Below, in pieces: positions 47,846-60,585 of a DNA stretch of 64,000 bases. Both the position numbers and the translations under genes were made by a program. The notes under the pieces were generated by a model. It was given only the letters and a program-made list of their open reading frames with translations. It had not been told where the DNA came from and did no database searches. Origin of the DNA: Mesorhizobium sp. RMAD-H1 (lineage in GTDB: Bacteria; Pseudomonadota; Alphaproteobacteria; Rhizobiales; Rhizobiaceae); the NCBI RefSeq assembly GCF_014191375.1, contig NZ_JACHWN010000005.1:124001-188000 (forward strand), read 5' to 3'. Positions within the stretch are counted from its first letter, which is position 1; each line of letters begins with the position of its first letter.

Positions 47846-48553
47846 TTATTCCGAAACTTCGGCGAATTTCGCCCAGATCGCCTTCGAGCCGATCTTTTCG
47901 ACAAGCGCGGCATGGGCGGCCGCCTGCACAGGCGAGAGGCGGGAGGGCAGGGGCTCCGGACGGGCTGCGATGATGATGACGGTCTCATCGGTCCTGCCCG
48001 CGCCGCTGCTGTCGCTTTCGAAGGTGAGGCCAAGGGCTGTCTGCTTGCCGCCGATCAGCTCGATATAGACTTCCGCCAGGATCTCCGAATCGAGAAGCGC
48101 GCCGTGCAGCGTGCGATGGCTGTTGTCGATACCGTAGCGCCGGCAAAGCGCGTCAAGCGAATTGGGGCCCATCGGATGCCGGCGGCGGGCAAGCGCCAGC
48201 GTGTCGACGATCCGCTCCGTCGGTATCGGCGGCTGGCCGATACGCTCCAGCTCGGCATTGATGAAACCGATATCGAACATGGCATTGTGGGCGATCAGCT
48301 TGGCGCCGTCGAAGAAATCCAGAAAGTCATTGGCGATTTCGGCAAAAATTGGCTTGTCGGCAAGCTGCTCGTTGCTGATGCCATGGACCGCAAGCGCATC
48401 CGGATGGACGGCGCGGCCCTGCGGATTGATGTATACATGGAAGGTGCGGCCCGTCGGGAAACGGTTGACGAGCTCGACGCCGCCGATCTCGATGACACGG
48501 TCCTCGAGCCGGTCGAGACCGGTCGTTTCGGTATCGAATACGATCTCCCGCAT
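47846..48553 (-). CDS. dnaQ: DNA polymerase III epsilon subunit (proofreading exonuclease)
   Basis: About 235 residues from MREIVFDTETTGLD, with the Exo I motif DTETTG; Exo II is HNAMFDIGFINAEL and Exo III LHGALLDSEILAEVY. The C-terminal tail that contacts the polymerase alpha subunit is present. The ATG at 48553 follows AAAGGTGAG. Next gene upstream is coaE, as is typical of the oriC-left flank in rhizobia. Confidence 0.96.
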   Translation of the reverse strand: MREIVFDTETTGLDRLEDRVIEIGGVELVNRFPTGRTFHVYINPQGRAVHPDALAVHGISNEQLADKPIFAEIANDFLDFFDGAKLIAHNAMFDIGFINAELERIGQPPIPTERIVDTLALARRRHPMGPNSLDALCRRYGIDNSHRTLHGALLDSEILAEVYIELIGGKQTALGLTFESDSSGAGRTDETVIIIAARPEPLPSRLSPVQAAAHAALVEKIGSKAIWAKFAEVSE

Positions 48554-48627
48554 GATCTCACCTTTCCAAAGAATCACTATGCACAGATTCGCCGAGCGGG
48601 AAGCCGCTTGCAAGCATGACAGCCACC

Positions 48628-49221
48628 TTATCCCGCGGCCTCTGCCCGCAACCGGCGGATTATGTCCGTGACCTGGTCGCGTGCTGCATCCATGCCTTTG
48701 CTGGTGTCGACGATGAAATCGGCGCGGGCGCGCTTTTCGGCATCCGGCATCTGGCGGGCGAGGATGGCATCGAGCTTCGCCTCGGTCATTCCGGGGCGGG
48801 CGAGGACGCGCTGGCGCTGCACCTCGGCCGGGGCGGAAACGACGACCACCCTGTCGACACGGTTTTCGCCTCCGGTCTCGAAAAGAAGGGGGATATCCAG
48901 CACCGCCAGAGCCGCCCCGCCCCGCCGGGCTTTTTCCAGAAAGACCTGCTCTTCCTCGCGCACAAGCGGGTGGACGATCGCCTCGAGCTTTCTGATCGCT
49001 TCCGGCTTGCCCAGAACGGCAGCGGAGAGCTTTTCCCTGTCGACGCCGTTTTCACTCGTCGTGCCGGGGAAAGCCGCCTCGATCAGCGGGGCGCCGCGGC
49101 CGGAATAAAGCCGGTGCACGGCCTCGTCCGCGTTATAGACGGGAATGCCTGCATCGGCGAACATCCGCGCCGTTGTCGATTTTCCCATGCCGATGGAGCC
49201 GGTCAGGCCGAGGATGATCAC
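48628..49221 (-). CDS. coaE: Dephospho-CoA kinase
   Basis: Last step of coenzyme A synthesis. 197 residues: P-loop [32 protein letters not shown], and [12 protein letters not shown]. The start is GTG, overlapping the aroE stop as GTGA, so translation is coupled. Confidence 0.95.
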   Translation of the reverse strand: MIILGLTGSIGMGKSTTARMFADAGIPVYNADEAVHRLYSGRGAPLIEAAFPGTTSENGVDREKLSAAVLGKPEAIRKLEAIVHPLVREEEQVFLEKARRGGAALAVLDIPLLFETGGENRVDRVVVVSAPAEVQRQRVLARPGMTEAKLDAILARQMPDAEKRARADFIVDTSKGMDAARDQVTDIIRRLRAEAAG

Positions 49222-50081
49222 CGGACGGTCTCTTCCTGTTTCGGCATTTCCATGTCGGCCAGGATATGAGCGCGCAGTTCCGGCGTCACCTCAGGGCGCA
49301 GGCCGAACCAGTGCTCGAAACCGGGAACCGCCTGATGAAGCAGCATGCCGAGACCATCAACGGTTTTCAGGCCGGCCTTCCTGGCGGCCTGAAGAAAAGG
49401 CGTTTCGAGTGGGACATAGACGATATCGGTGATGATCGTCGCCGGATCGGCTTTCGCAAGGTCGAGCGTGAACGCGTCCTTGCCATGGCCCTCCATGCCG
49501 AGCGGAGTCGTGTTGACGATCAGGCCCGCGACGGCGGCCAGCGCCTGCGCCTCATCCCAGCCATGCGCTGAAACAGTCGCGCCGAAATGCACGGTCAGTT
49601 CCTCGGCCCGCGCCGTGGTGCGGTTGACGACATGGATATGGGTGAAGCCGCGGTTTTTAAGCGCGTGCACGATGGCGCGGCTGGCGCCGCCGGCGCCGAG
49701 CACCAGTGCGGTATCCGCATTGTCCCAGCCCCTGGCATATTCATCGAGATTTGCGGCGAAACCATAAGCATCCGTATTGCCACCATGGAGCCGGTCATTC
49801 TCGAACCAGAGCGTATTGACCGCGCCGATGCTTTCCGCTGCGGCATCATGCGCCTCGCAAACAGCGAAAGCGGTTTCCTTGTGCGGGATCGTGACATTGC
49901 CGCCCGCATATCCCTTCTCCCGCAGCGAGGCGATGAAGGCCGTGAAAGCGTCAGGCGCGGTTTCGATCGCCTGATAGGAGCCTTGCAGCCCATGAGTCTT
50001 CAGCCAGAAGCCATGGATCAGGGGCGAACGGGAATGCTTTATCGGAAAGCCGGTGACGAATGCCTTGACGGGTTCAGCCAT
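49218..50081 (-). CDS. aroE: Shikimate dehydrogenase
   Basis: NADPH-dependent reduction of 3-dehydroshikimate. 287 residues from ATG 50081. Substrate site [16 protein letters not shown], catalytic Lys in [11 protein letters not shown], Asp in [13 protein letters not shown] loop [12 protein letters not shown]. Overlaps maf by eight bases and coaE by four. Confidence 0.96.
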   Translation of the reverse strand: MAEPVKAFVTGFPIKHSRSPLIHGFWLKTHGLQGSYQAIETAPDAFTAFIASLREKGYAGGNVTIPHKETAFAVCEAHDAAAESIGAVNTLWFENDRLHGGNTDAYGFAANLDEYARGWDNADTALVLGAGGASRAIVHALKNRGFTHIHVVNRTTARAEELTVHFGATVSAHGWDEAQALAAVAGLIVNTTPLGMEGHGKDAFTLDLAKADPATIITDIVYVPLETPFLQAARKAGLKTVDGLGMLLHQAVPGFEHWFGLRPEVTPELRAHILADMEMPKQEETVR

Positions 50082-50673
50082 CGATTGCCCCCAGCCTGCG
50101 CAGCTCATCGAGAAGCGGCAGCATGGGCAGGCCGACAATGGTGAAATAATCACCATCGATCTTCTCGAAAAGCTGCAAGCCTTCGCCTTCGACCTGGTAA
50201 GCGCCGACGCTCGAAAGAGCGATATCGCCGACCCTCGCCAGATGGCGGCCGACAAAGGCCGGATCGAGGCTGCGCATCGTCATATGCGCCACCCCGACAT
50301 GACGCCAGATCGCTTCGCTGCCGCGGGCCAGAACCACCGCGCTGTTGAGGTTGTGGGTCTTTCCGGAAAGCTTCAGGAGATGCCGGCGCGCCGCCTCCAT
50401 ATCGGCCGGTTTATGGAATACCTCATCGCCCAGCGACAAGGTCTGGTCACAGCCGATGACCAGCGCATCGGGATGACGGGCGCTGACTTCGAGCGCCTTC
50501 GCCTCTGCCAGCACCAGCGCTACGTCTTCCGGCGTCGTGCCCGTGTCATCCAGCGCCGCTTCCACGGCGCGTTCATCGATCTCCGCGCTCTCCGTCAGAA
50601 AAGAGATGCCGGCATTTTTCAGAAGTGCGGCGCGGAACGGGCTTTTCGATGCCAGGATGATCGGTGTGGCCAT
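50074..50673 (-). CDS. Maf-family nucleoside triphosphate pyrophosphatase
   Basis: 199 residues from ATG 50673. Maf signature [20 protein letters not shown], with the acidic motifs [12 protein letters not shown] and [10 protein letters not shown], and [18 protein letters not shown]. Maf enzymes hydrolyse non-canonical or modified NTPs; the subclass (dTTP/UTP or 7-methyl-GTP) is not settled from sequence. The ribosome site AGAGGA lies in a small hairpin (CCTCTTTCAAGAGG on the minus strand) at 50681-50694, which could limit initiation. Confidence 0.92.
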   Translation of the reverse strand: MATPIILASKSPFRAALLKNAGISFLTESAEIDERAVEAALDDTGTTPEDVALVLAEAKALEVSARHPDALVIGCDQTLSLGDEVFHKPADMEAARRHLLKLSGKTHNLNSAVVLARGSEAIWRHVGVAHMTMRSLDPAFVGRHLARVGDIALSSVGAYQVEGEGLQLFEKIDGDYFTIVGLPMLPLLDELRRLGAIDG

Positions 50674-50702
50674 GGTAATTCCTCTTGAAAGAGGCCCTTT
50701 CG

Positions 50703-51524
50703 TTAGCGATTGCGCGGGCGAAGGGCAAGAATGGCGGCGGCGGTTTCTTCGATCGAACGGCGCGTCACATCGATGATCGGCCAGCCATGGCGGGTGCAAA
50801 TGTTGCGCGCATAGGCAAGCTCCTCCGCGATATTGGCGCGATCGGTATAATGGTCGATATCGTAGCCGGGGGCCGAACTGAGGATCCTGTTCTGCCGGAT
50901 CTGCGAGATGCGTTCCGCCGTGGCAACCAGGCCGACGATGAGGGGCCTCGTCGCGGTGACCAGCGCCTCGGGGATGGGAATGCCCAGAACGATGGGGATG
51001 TTCGCAGTCTTCACGCCGCGATTGGCGAGATAGATGCTCGTGGGCGTCTTCGAGGTACGCGAAATGCCGATGAGGATCACATCGGCCTCGTTCATGTCGA
51101 GCGGCAACTGGCCGTCATCATGCTCCATCGTGAAGTTGAGCGCATCGATGCGCCGGAAATAATCGGCATTGAGCACATGCTGCGCGCTGGCGCGGCGATG
51201 AGCCGGGGCACCGAGATAAGACTGGAACGTCGTCAACACCGGCTCGAGCACGGAAACCGAAGGCACGCCCATAGCGGCGCAGGATTCATCGATCATCGCC
51301 GCAAGTCTCTGGTCGACGATCGTATAGAGGACAATGCCGGGTTCGGCGTCGATATCATCGAGCACCTTGCGCAGCTGCTTTTCCGTCCGGATCAGGGGAT
51401 AGATGTGCTCGATCGCCCGCGCATTAGCATATTGGGCGGCCGCGGCGCGGCCGGCGGCCAGGAGAGTCTCTCCAGTCGCATCTGAAATCAGATGAAGATG
51501 GAAGTAGGAAAGCGGTCTGGTCAC
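50703..51524 (-). CDS. Pyruvate, phosphate dikinase regulatory protein (PPRP family)
   Basis: 273 residues, GTG start. Bifunctional kinase/pyrophosphorylase family (DUF299): [22 protein letters not shown], the P-loop-like [31 protein letters not shown] and C-terminal [26 protein letters not shown]. Regulates pyruvate phosphate dikinase by Thr phosphorylation. It is the last leftward gene before oriC, transcribed away from it. Confidence 0.93.
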   Translation of the reverse strand: MTRPLSYFHLHLISDATGETLLAAGRAAAAQYANARAIEHIYPLIRTEKQLRKVLDDIDAEPGIVLYTIVDQRLAAMIDESCAAMGVPSVSVLEPVLTTFQSYLGAPAHRRASAQHVLNADYFRRIDALNFTMEHDDGQLPLDMNEADVILIGISRTSKTPTSIYLANRGVKTANIPIVLGIPIPEALVTATRPLIVGLVATAERISQIRQNRILSSAPGYDIDHYTDRANIAEELAYARNICTRHGWPIIDVTRRSIEETAAAILALRPRNR

Positions 51525-51945
51525 AGATTTCTACCGTTCCTGTTGATGGCTGTGGGTAAGGCGCAGCTTTATCAACACAGGGATGACAGCGACGGGCGGA
51601 CTTGGCAAGTCATCCACAATGGGCGGACCTGTGGGCAATGCTTCAGGGCCCATGTGGAAGATGCCGCAGATTTGCGATTTGCCATCACTTATCCGCAGCT
51701 TCTCCACAGGCAGGCAAGAAGCCGAGAATTTCCAAGCCGCTGCTTTTTCTCACTGAATCCTGTTATCATTGCTTTTTGCAATTCGATGGGCGATTTATCC
51801 CCGGAACAGGGGAAACCCTATCTCCCTGTGGGGAAAGAGCCATCATGTGTTAATCCCCGGAACAAACAGACTCTAAGAATCAGAAGAATCCAGAAATTCA
51901 AAATTTCTTTTTTGAAAGAGGCTGGGGAAACCAGCACAGGACGGG
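51525..51945. other. oriC: Chromosomal replication origin, oriC (inferred)
   Basis: A 421-bp gene-free gap between divergent PPRP and hemE, the position of the origin in Caulobacter and rhizobia (beside hemE). It holds at least five DnaA-box candidates one mismatch from TTATCCACA, clustered at 51551-51708, weaker ones at 51795-51803 and 51828-51836, a direct repeat ATCCCCGGAACA (51797-51808 and 51853-51864), three GANTC sites for CcrM methylation (51755, 51877, 51886), and an AT-rich tract near 51891-51918 that could be the unwinding element. Flanking genes run away on both sides, and parAB with a parS array lies 7-11 kb to the right. No replication assay data are visible. Confidence 0.82.
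51551..51708. promoter_or_regulatory. Cluster of DnaA-box candidates
   Basis: One-mismatch matches to TTATCCACA: TTACCCACA (minus, 51551-51559), TTATCAACA (51569-51577), TCATCCACA (51610-51618), TTATCCGCA (51689-51697) and TTCTCCACA (51700-51708). None is a perfect consensus box, as is common in alphaproteobacterial origins. Confidence 0.7.
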
Positions 51946-52986
51946 ATGATGGCACGCAAGCTATTGAGAGTGATCCGTGGTGAGACGGTCTATCCGCCAC
52001 CGATCTGGATGATGCGCCAGGCCGGCCGCTACCTGCCCGAGTACAGGGAAACGCGGAACCAGGCGGGAAGTTTCCTGGAGCTCTGCTATTCACCGGATCT
52101 CGCTGTCGAAGTGACCCTGCAGCCGATCCGCCGGTTCGGCTTCGACGCGGCGATCCTGTTCTCCGATATTCTCGTCGTGCCGCATGCGCTCGGCCGCGAT
52201 CTGCGCTTCGAGGAGGGCCGTGGCCCGGTGATGACGCCGATCGACGCGGAGGAGATATTCTGGCTGGAAACCGGCGGGGCGGCAAAACGGCTGGAGCCGG
52301 TCTATGAGACGGTTCGGCTTCTGCGCGCCACACTTCCTGATGAAACGACGCTGCTCGGCTTCTGCGGGGCGCCCTGGACGGTTGCGACCTATATGATCGC
52401 CGGGCACGGCACACCGGATCAGGCGCCGGCACGGCTTTTCGCCTATCGCTACCCCGATGCGTTCCAGAAGCTGCTGGACGACCTTGCCGACGTCTCGGCC
52501 GAATATCTGATCGAGCAACTCGATGCCGGAGCGGATGCGGTGCAGATATTCGACAGCTGGTCGGGCGTGCTCGACGAGATCTGCTTCGAGCGGTTCTGCG
52601 TGAAGCCGGTGGCGCGGATCGTCGAGAAGGTGCGCGCGGTCCACCCGGAAGCACTGATCATCGGCTTTCCAAAGGGGGCCGGGGCGCTCTACGCGCATTA
52701 TCGCGAGAAGACCGGCGTCAACGTGCTGGGGCTCGACTGGTCGGTTCCCCTGTCCTTTGCGGCCAAGCTGCAGGAACACGGCGCCGTGCAGGGCAATCTC
52801 GATCCCTTGCGGGTCGTGGCCGGCGGTGCGGCGCTCGACGAGGGCGTGGATGCAATTCTCGATACGCTGGGAAGCGGGCCACTGATCTTCAATCTCGGCC
52901 ATGGCATCACACCCAACGCGCCGATCGAGCATGTCGAACGGATGGTCGCCCGCGTGCGCGGTCAGGCCGGTGGAGGCGAGGGATGA
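51946..52986 (+). CDS. hemE: Uroporphyrinogen decarboxylase
   Basis: Decarboxylates uroporphyrinogen III to coproporphyrinogen III in heme synthesis. 346 residues; signature [21 protein letters not shown] near the N-terminus, [26 protein letters not shown], and GLDWSVPL. First rightward gene from oriC; its stop overlaps hemJ (ATGA). Confidence 0.97.
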   Translation: MMARKLLRVIRGETVYPPPIWMMRQAGRYLPEYRETRNQAGSFLELCYSPDLAVEVTLQPIRRFGFDAAILFSDILVVPHALGRDLRFEEGRGPVMTPIDAEEIFWLETGGAAKRLEPVYETVRLLRATLPDETTLLGFCGAPWTVATYMIAGHGTPDQAPARLFAYRYPDAFQKLLDDLADVSAEYLIEQLDAGADAVQIFDSWSGVLDEICFERFCVKPVARIVEKVRAVHPEALIIGFPKGAGALYAHYREKTGVNVLGLDWSVPLSFAAKLQEHGAVQGNLDPLRVVAGGAALDEGVDAILDTLGSGPLIFNLGHGITPNAPIEHVERMVARVRGQAGGGEG

Positions 52987-53528
52987 GCAGCAGAACGCAG
53001 GAGAACCCGGCCGCATCGGGCAGGAGGGCGGCGATTCGCGCCGTTGTCGGGCTTGCCGTGGTGGCTGCTGGACTGGCGCTGATGTTTCACGTGAATCCGG
53101 ATGTCGCCTATCCCTGGATCAAGGCGATCCACGTCATCGCCGTCATCTCATGGATGGCGGGGATGCTCTATCTGCCCCGGCTTTTCGTCTATCACTGTGA
53201 TGCCGCGCCCGGTTCGGTCCAGTCGGAGACCTTCAAGGTGATGGAGCAGCGGCTCCTTCGCTATATCATCAATCCCGCCATGGCGGTGACCTGGATCATG
53301 GGGCTGTGGCTCGCCTGGACAATATTCGGCTTTTCCGGCGGCTGGCTGCATGTGAAGCTCGCCGCCGTGGTGCTGCTCTCGGCCGTGCATGGCTATTTCT
53401 CGAAAGCGGTGCGGCTTTTCGCGGCAGATGAGAACACGAAATCGGCGCGCCACTGGCGCATGATGAACGAAGTGCCGACCATATTGATGATCATCATCGT
53501 CATCATGGTGATCGTAAAACCGTTCTGA
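52983..53528 (+). CDS. hemJ: Protoporphyrinogen oxidase HemJ
   Basis: 181 residues with four or five membrane segments. Oxygen-independent oxidation of protoporphyrinogen IX. The HemJ core reads [28 protein letters not shown], with the conserved His, then [45 protein letters not shown] and [26 protein letters not shown]. Coupled to hemE. The codons MFHV contain a parS-like sequence. Confidence 0.94.
   Translation: MSSRTQENPAASGRRAAIRAVVGLAVVAAGLALMFHVNPDVAYPWIKAIHVIAVISWMAGMLYLPRLFVYHCDAAPGSVQSETFKVMEQRLLRYIINPAMAVTWIMGLWLAWTIFGFSGGWLHVKLAAVVLLSAVHGYFSKAVRLFAADENTKSARHWRMMNEVPTILMIIIVIMVIVKPF
53083..53098. other. parS-like sequence within hemJ
   Basis: TGTTTCACGTGAATCC has two mismatches to TGTTTCACGTGAAACA, both in the right half. 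Left half and CACGTG core are exact. 1.3 kb from oriC, inside hemJ; ParB affinity would be reduced if any. Confidence 0.4.
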
Positions 53529-53689
53529 CCTTGATTTTTCCTCTCACCGCCCGAAGTTGGTACTTGTCCTGCGGTCGGTGAGGGGTTATGTGTAAGGTCT
53601 CCTCCCTCAGGAAATGCAGACTTGTCGATGCCGGCCATGACTTCCATGGCCATCCTTCCGAACAACTGCTCTTTTCCCTTCCCAATTGA

Positions 53690-54970
53690 ATGAGTTCCGC
53701 ACACATGCAGGAAATGAAACTACAAGAACTAAAGAATAAAACACCGGTGGATCTGCTGGCCTTCGCGGAAACGCTCGAAGTCGAAAACGCCAGCGTCATG
53801 CGCAAGCAGGAGCTGATGTTCGCGATCCTCAAGAAGCTCGCTTCGCAGGATGTCGAGATCATCGGCGAGGGCGTGGTCGAAGTGCTGCAGGACGGATTCG
53901 GCTTCCTGCGCTCGGCCAACGCCAATTATCTGCCCGGTCCTGACGACATCTATATTTCGCCTTCGCAGATCCGCCGCTTCTCGCTGAAGACTGGCGATAC
54001 GGTCGAAGGACCGATCCGGGGGCCCAAGGAAGGCGAGCGCTATTTCGCGCTTCTCAAGGTCAATACGATCAATTTCGAAGATCCCGAGAAAATTCGCCAC
54101 AAGATCCATTTCGACAATCTGACACCGCTCTATCCGGACGAGCGGTTCAAAATGGAACTCGAAAATCCGACGACGAAGGATCTGTCCGCCCGCGTCATCG
54201 ATCTCGTAGCTCCGCTGGGCAAGGGTCAGCGCGGCCTGATCGTCGCGCCGCCGCGCACCGGCAAGACCGTCCTTCTCCAGAACATCGCCCATTCGATTAC
54301 GGCGAATCATCCGGAATGCTATCTGATCGTTCTCCTGATCGACGAACGCCCGGAAGAAGTAACCGACATGCAGCGCTCGGTGAAAGGCGAGGTGGTGTCC
54401 TCGACATTCGACGAGCCGGCCTCCCGCCACGTCGCGGTGGCGGAAATGGTGATCGAAAAGGCGAAGCGCCTGGTCGAGCATGGCCGCGACGTGGTCATCC
54501 TGCTCGATTCGATCACGCGTCTCGGCCGCGCCTATAACACCGTCGTGCCGTCATCCGGCAAGGTGCTGACCGGTGGTGTCGACGCCAATGCGCTGCAGCG
54601 GCCAAAGCGTTTCTTCGGCGCGGCGCGCAATATCGAGGAAGGTGGTTCGCTCACCATTATCGCCACCGCGCTGATCGATACCGGCAGCCGCATGGACGAA
54701 GTGATCTTCGAAGAGTTCAAGGGCACCGGCAATTCGGAAATCGTGCTCGACCGCAAGGTGGCCGACAAGCGCATCTTCCCGGCGATGGACATCCTCAAAT
54801 CAGGTACCCGCAAGGAGGACCTGCTGGTCCCGCGCCAGGATCTGCAGAAGATCTTCGTGCTGCGCCGCATCCTGGCGCCGATGGGCACGACGGACGCGAT
54901 CGAGTTCCTGATCGACAAGCTCAAGCAGACGAAGAACAATGGCGAGTTCTTCGATTCCATGAACACCTGA
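53690..54970 (+). CDS. rho: Transcription termination factor Rho
   Basis: Hexameric RNA helicase that ends untranslated transcripts. 421 residues from ATG 53705 ([14 protein letters not shown]), or 426 from ATG 53690; the former matches relatives. RNA-binding cold-shock fold around 55-120 ([15 protein letters not shown]), Walker [13 protein letters not shown] (181-192), [17 protein letters not shown]-loop [18 protein letters not shown] and R-loop. The 161-base leader could serve Rho autoregulation, as known in other bacteria. Confidence 0.97.
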   Translation: MSSAHMQEMKLQELKNKTPVDLLAFAETLEVENASVMRKQELMFAILKKLASQDVEIIGEGVVEVLQDGFGFLRSANANYLPGPDDIYISPSQIRRFSLKTGDTVEGPIRGPKEGERYFALLKVNTINFEDPEKIRHKIHFDNLTPLYPDERFKMELENPTTKDLSARVIDLVAPLGKGQRGLIVAPPRTGKTVLLQNIAHSITANHPECYLIVLLIDERPEEVTDMQRSVKGEVVSSTFDEPASRHVAVAEMVIEKAKRLVEHGRDVVILLDSITRLGRAYNTVVPSSGKVLTGGVDANALQRPKRFFGAARNIEEGGSLTIIATALIDTGSRMDEVIFEEFKGTGNSEIVLDRKVADKRIFPAMDILKSGTRKEDLLVPRQDLQKIFVLRRILAPMGTTDAIEFLIDKLKQTKNNGEFFDSMNT

Positions 54971-54990
54971 CAAGAACGCCTGCGAAGCCT

Positions 54991-57006
<2,016 letters not shown>

Positions 57007-57067
57007 CCGGGCAGCCTTTCCTTTGTGGCCATATTGGCATAGGCACAGCGCATAAACTGGAACGATA

Positions 57068-58402
57068 ATGATGATAGCGCAATTGGGGTTCCCCGATACG
57101 ATGTTTGCCTTGTCGAGCGGCCGGCTGCCATCCGGCGTCGCCGTTATCCGGCTGTCCGGAGTAGCCGTTCGATTCGTCATCGAAACAATTGCAGGAGAAT
57201 TGCCGAAGCCACGCATGGCAGCTTATCGTCCATTCCGCTCCCGCACGGGAGAGATACTGGATCAAGGATTGCTGCTGTTCTTTCCGGGTCCTCATAGTTT
57301 CACCGGCGAGGATTGCGCTGAATTCCATCTCCATGGTGGCGTTGCGGTCGTCGATCGTTTCCTGCAGGAACTGTCCGGCTTCGATAATTGCCGGATGGCC
57401 GAGCCGGGCGAATTCACCCGCAGGGCTTTTGCCAATGGCAAGATGGACCTCACCATAGCCGAAGGGCTGGCCGATCTGGTTTCGGCCGAGACGGAGGGGC
57501 AGCGACGACTCGCCCTGCAGGTTGCATCCGGAGCGCAGCGCGATCTTTATACGGGGTGGCGCAAGGAGCTCATCCAGGCGCGTGCCCTGATCGAAGCGGA
57601 GCTGGATTTCGCGGATGAAGCGGATGTTCCCGGTTCGGTTTCGGCGAAGGTCTGGCAGGCGATGGAACTTCTCTCGGGCCAGGTCGCCCGTCATCTGGCG
57701 GAAGGCCAGAGGGCATCGGTGTTCCGCGACGGGCTCCACGTGGCGATCGTCGGCGCTCCGAATGCAGGAAAATCCAGCCTGCTCAATGCGCTCGCCGGGC
57801 GGGATGTGGCGATCATTTCCGAGGAGGCGGGCACGACGCGCGATCTGATCGAGGTGAAGCTCGATCTCAGCGGCATACCTGTGTTCCTGACGGATACGGC
57901 CGGGCTGCGCGAGACGGAGGGGCAGGTGGAGAAGATCGGGATCGAACGGGCCCGCGCCCGCGCTGCGTCGGCCGATCTGGTGCTGCTTCTTGAAGATATG
58001 AGCCGGCCGGAACCTGTTGAACAGCCGCATTCCGGTGGTGAGATCTGGCGTGTCGGCAATAAGAGGGATCTGGCAGTTTCGGTTCCAGGAGAAAAATGGG
58101 ATTTCGTGATATCGGTACGCTCTGGCGAGGGAGTGGATGAGCTCATTGCTGCCATCACGCGATTTGCCGGGGAAAAAGCCGGCGGCATCGGCGACGTGGT
58201 GCCGACGCGGCGCCGGCACATGGATCTGCTTGCTGAAACCCGGCGCGAAATTGACGAAGCCATAAGGCAGGAAAATCTGCCGCTGGAATTGCGGGCGGAG
58301 CACCTTCGCCGGGCTTCGCAGTTTTTGGGGCGCATTACGGGTGACGTGGATGTGGAAGACATCCTTGACGTGATCTTCTCCCAATTCTGCATCGGGAAAT
58401 GA
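57068..58402 (+). CDS. mnmE: tRNA uridine-5-carboxymethylaminomethyl modification GTPase MnmE
   Basis: 444 residues. With MnmG it modifies the wobble uridine of several tRNAs. N-terminal folate-binding domain (FALSSGRLPSGVAVIRLSG, EFTRRAFANGKMDLTIAEGLADL), G domain with GAPNAGKSSLLNAL (G1), GTTRD (G2) and DTAGLRE (G3), NKRDL (G4), and the C-terminal FCIGK with the conserved Cys. The TGA stop is also the first part of a parS site. Confidence 0.97.
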   Translation: MMIAQLGFPDTMFALSSGRLPSGVAVIRLSGVAVRFVIETIAGELPKPRMAAYRPFRSRTGEILDQGLLLFFPGPHSFTGEDCAEFHLHGGVAVVDRFLQELSGFDNCRMAEPGEFTRRAFANGKMDLTIAEGLADLVSAETEGQRRLALQVASGAQRDLYTGWRKELIQARALIEAELDFADEADVPGSVSAKVWQAMELLSGQVARHLAEGQRASVFRDGLHVAIVGAPNAGKSSLLNALAGRDVAIISEEAGTTRDLIEVKLDLSGIPVFLTDTAGLRETEGQVEKIGIERARARAASADLVLLLEDMSRPEPVEQPHSGGEIWRVGNKRDLAVSVPGEKWDFVISVRSGEGVDELIAAITRFAGEKAGGIGDVVPTRRRHMDLLAETRREIDEAIRQENLPLELRAEHLRRASQFLGRITGDVDVEDILDVIFSQFCIGK

Positions 58403-58415
58403 TTCACGTGAAACA
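58400..58415. other. parS: parS site overlapping the mnmE stop
   Basis: TGATTCACGTGAAACA, one mismatch from consensus TGTTTCACGTGAAACA. Its first three bases are the mnmE stop codon TGA. The identical 16-mer occurs at the parB stop (62992-63007). Confidence 0.8.
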
Positions 58416-58518
58416 CTTCAGCCGGGGCCCATGGTTTAATGCGGCCTCCGATTTCAGCTCTGCCCCAAAAGGACGATAGAGTAACCGCCAGCGCCGGACA
58501 GCCACAAGGCGGCCGTTA

Positions 58519-58534
58519 TGTTTCACGTGAAACA
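58519..58534. other. parS: parS site, perfect consensus, mnmE-mnmG gap
   Basis: TGTTTCACGTGAAACA exact; with one more paired base each side it is an 18-bp palindrome. It lies in the 296-base gap between mnmE and mnmG, which otherwise shows no gene. Confidence 0.93.
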
Positions 58535-58698
58535 TCTGTGGAATCTGCAGACTTGACTTGACTCTCGCAAGCGCGCATGACGACTGCCTCGCGGAGAGCG
58601 CTATACCCGATCAGGTCGCGGGATCGCCAAAAATCCTTTACCGATTCATCGAAAATGGATTCCGATTTTCGGGCCGATACGGTAGTGAGTGAGATAAG

Positions 58699-60585
58699 AT
58701 GCAAAGTTTTGATGTCATCATTGTCGGAGGCGGGCATGCCGGCTGCGAGGCAGCGGCGGCTTCTGCGCGCTTCGGCGCACGCACGGCGCTGGTCACGCAT
58801 CGCTTCGATACGATCGGTGTGATGTCTTGCAATCCGGCAATCGGCGGCCTTGGCAAGGGACATCTGGTCCGCGAGATCGATGCGCTCGACGGGTTGATGG
58901 GCCGGGTAGCCGATGCCGCCGGCATTCAGTTCCGACTGCTCAACCGCCGCAAGGGACCGGCAGTGCGAGGCCCGCGCACGCAGGCCGACCGCAAGCTCTA
59001 TCGCCTGGCCATGCAGGAAGCGATCAGCGCCCAGGAAAACCTCACTGTCATCGAAGGCGGTGTCGACGATCTGATCATCGAAGAAGGGTCGGTTTGCGGC
59101 GTCAAGCTGAGCGACGGGCGCGTGTTCCAGACGGGCGCCGTCGTGCTGACATCCGGCACGTTCCTGCGTGGACTCATCCATATCGGGGAAAGGAAGATAC
59201 CGGCCGGTCGCATGGGCGAGCAGCCGGCCCTCGGTCTTTCGGATACGCTGAAGGCGCAGGGTTTTGCGCTCGGCCGCTTGAAAACGGGCACGCCGCCGCG
59301 CCTCAATGGCCGTACGATCGATTGGGTCGGGTTGGACGTGCAGAAGCCGGATGACGTGCCGGTGCCGTTTTCACTGATGACCGACCGGATCACCACACCG
59401 CAGATCGATTGCGGCATTACCCGGACGACGCCGGAAACGCATGCAATCATCCGCGCGAATCTACACCGGTCGGCAATGTATTCGGGATCGATCGAAGGTG
59501 TCGGGCCGCGTTACTGCCCGTCCGTTGAAGACAAGATCGTCAAGTTCGGCGACCGTGACGGGCATCAGATTTTTCTGGAGCCGGAAGGGTTGGACGACGA
59601 TACGGTCTATCCGAACGGCATTTCCACATCCCTGCCGGAAGATGTCCAGCTGGCGCTGCTCAAGACCATTCCTGGGCTCGCGCAGGCGACGATGCTGCAG
59701 CCCGGCTATGCCATCGAATATGATTTCATCGATCCGCGCGAGTTGGAGCGGAGCCTGGAGACGCGAAAGGTGCAGGGCCTGTTCCTCGCCGGGCAGATCA
59801 ATGGCACCACCGGTTATGAGGAAGCGGCAGCGCAAGGGTTGCTGGCTGGGCTGAATGCGGCGCGGCGGGCGGGCGGTGCGGAGCCCGCCATCATCCATCG
59901 GACCGAGGCTTACATTGGCGTGATGGTCGACGATCTGACGTCCCGTGGCGTCAGCGAACCCTATCGCATGTTCACCTCGCGCGCCGAATTCCGGCTTTCG
60001 CTGCGCGCCGACAATGCCGATCAGCGGCTGACGCCGCTGGCGGAGAAGCTGGGTATTATTGGTGAAGCCCGCGGAAAGCGTTTTGCCGAACGTCAGGCAA
60101 GGCTCAATGCAGCGCGCAATCTGGCGCGCCAGCTGTCGCTGACGCCCAATGTGGCGGAAAAGCACGGGCTGCAATTGAACAAGGACGGTGTTCGCCGCTC
60201 CGCCTACGATCTGCTCGCCTATCCCGAGATCGATCTTCAAAGGCTCGCGGAAATCTGGCCGGAACTCCGGTCATTCGATCCGGTGACATGCGAGGCGCTG
60301 GAAATCGAGGCGCAGTATGCGGTCTATCTGGAGCGGCAGCAGTCGGATATCGCTGTGATGGAACGGGAAGAGCGCCTGCTCATTCCGGACGGGGTCGAAT
60401 TCAGTGCCGTAGCGGGCCTCTCGAATGAGCTGAAGCAAAAACTGCTGCAGAGGAAGCCGAAATCCATCGCCGAAGCGCAGCGGATCGATGGAATGACGCC
60501 TGCTGCCCTGGCGCTGATCATCGCGCAGGTTCGTCGCCACGGCGCCACCGCTCAGGATGAGATTGCAGGCGGGCGGGTCGCGTGA
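58699..60585 (+). CDS. mnmG: tRNA uridine-5-carboxymethylaminomethyl modification enzyme MnmG
   Basis: 628 residues, FAD-binding partner of MnmE. N-terminal dinucleotide-binding fold [21 protein letters not shown], then [25 protein letters not shown] (Cys of the active region), [39 protein letters not shown] and C-terminal [19 protein letters not shown]. Stop overlaps the rsmG GTG start. Confidence 0.97.
   Translation: MQSFDVIIVGGGHAGCEAAAASARFGARTALVTHRFDTIGVMSCNPAIGGLGKGHLVREIDALDGLMGRVADAAGIQFRLLNRRKGPAVRGPRTQADRKLYRLAMQEAISAQENLTVIEGGVDDLIIEEGSVCGVKLSDGRVFQTGAVVLTSGTFLRGLIHIGERKIPAGRMGEQPALGLSDTLKAQGFALGRLKTGTPPRLNGRTIDWVGLDVQKPDDVPVPFSLMTDRITTPQIDCGITRTTPETHAIIRANLHRSAMYSGSIEGVGPRYCPSVEDKIVKFGDRDGHQIFLEPEGLDDDTVYPNGISTSLPEDVQLALLKTIPGLAQATMLQPGYAIEYDFIDPRELERSLETRKVQGLFLAGQINGTTGYEEAAAQGLLAGLNAARRAGGAEPAIIHRTEAYIGVMVDDLTSRGVSEPYRMFTSRAEFRLSLRADNADQRLTPLAEKLGIIGEARGKRFAERQARLNAARNLARQLSLTPNVAEKHGLQLNKDGVRRSAYDLLAYPEIDLQRLAEIWPELRSFDPVTCEALEIEAQYAVYLERQQSDIAVMEREERLLIPDGVEFSAVAGLSNELKQKLLQRKPKSIAEAQRIDGMTPAALALIIAQVRRHGATAQDEIAGGRVA

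Noticed and set aside
51492-51983. 163-codon frame running through the proposed oriC
   Set aside because: It starts within PPRP on the other strand, runs past the hemE start in another frame, contains the DnaA boxes and has no family features or ribosome site.
57721-57760. CACGTG motif in mnmE as a parS site
   Set aside because: CTCCACGTGGCG lacks the TGTTT and AAACA arms; only the core matches, as does GCCACGTGGC in parB.
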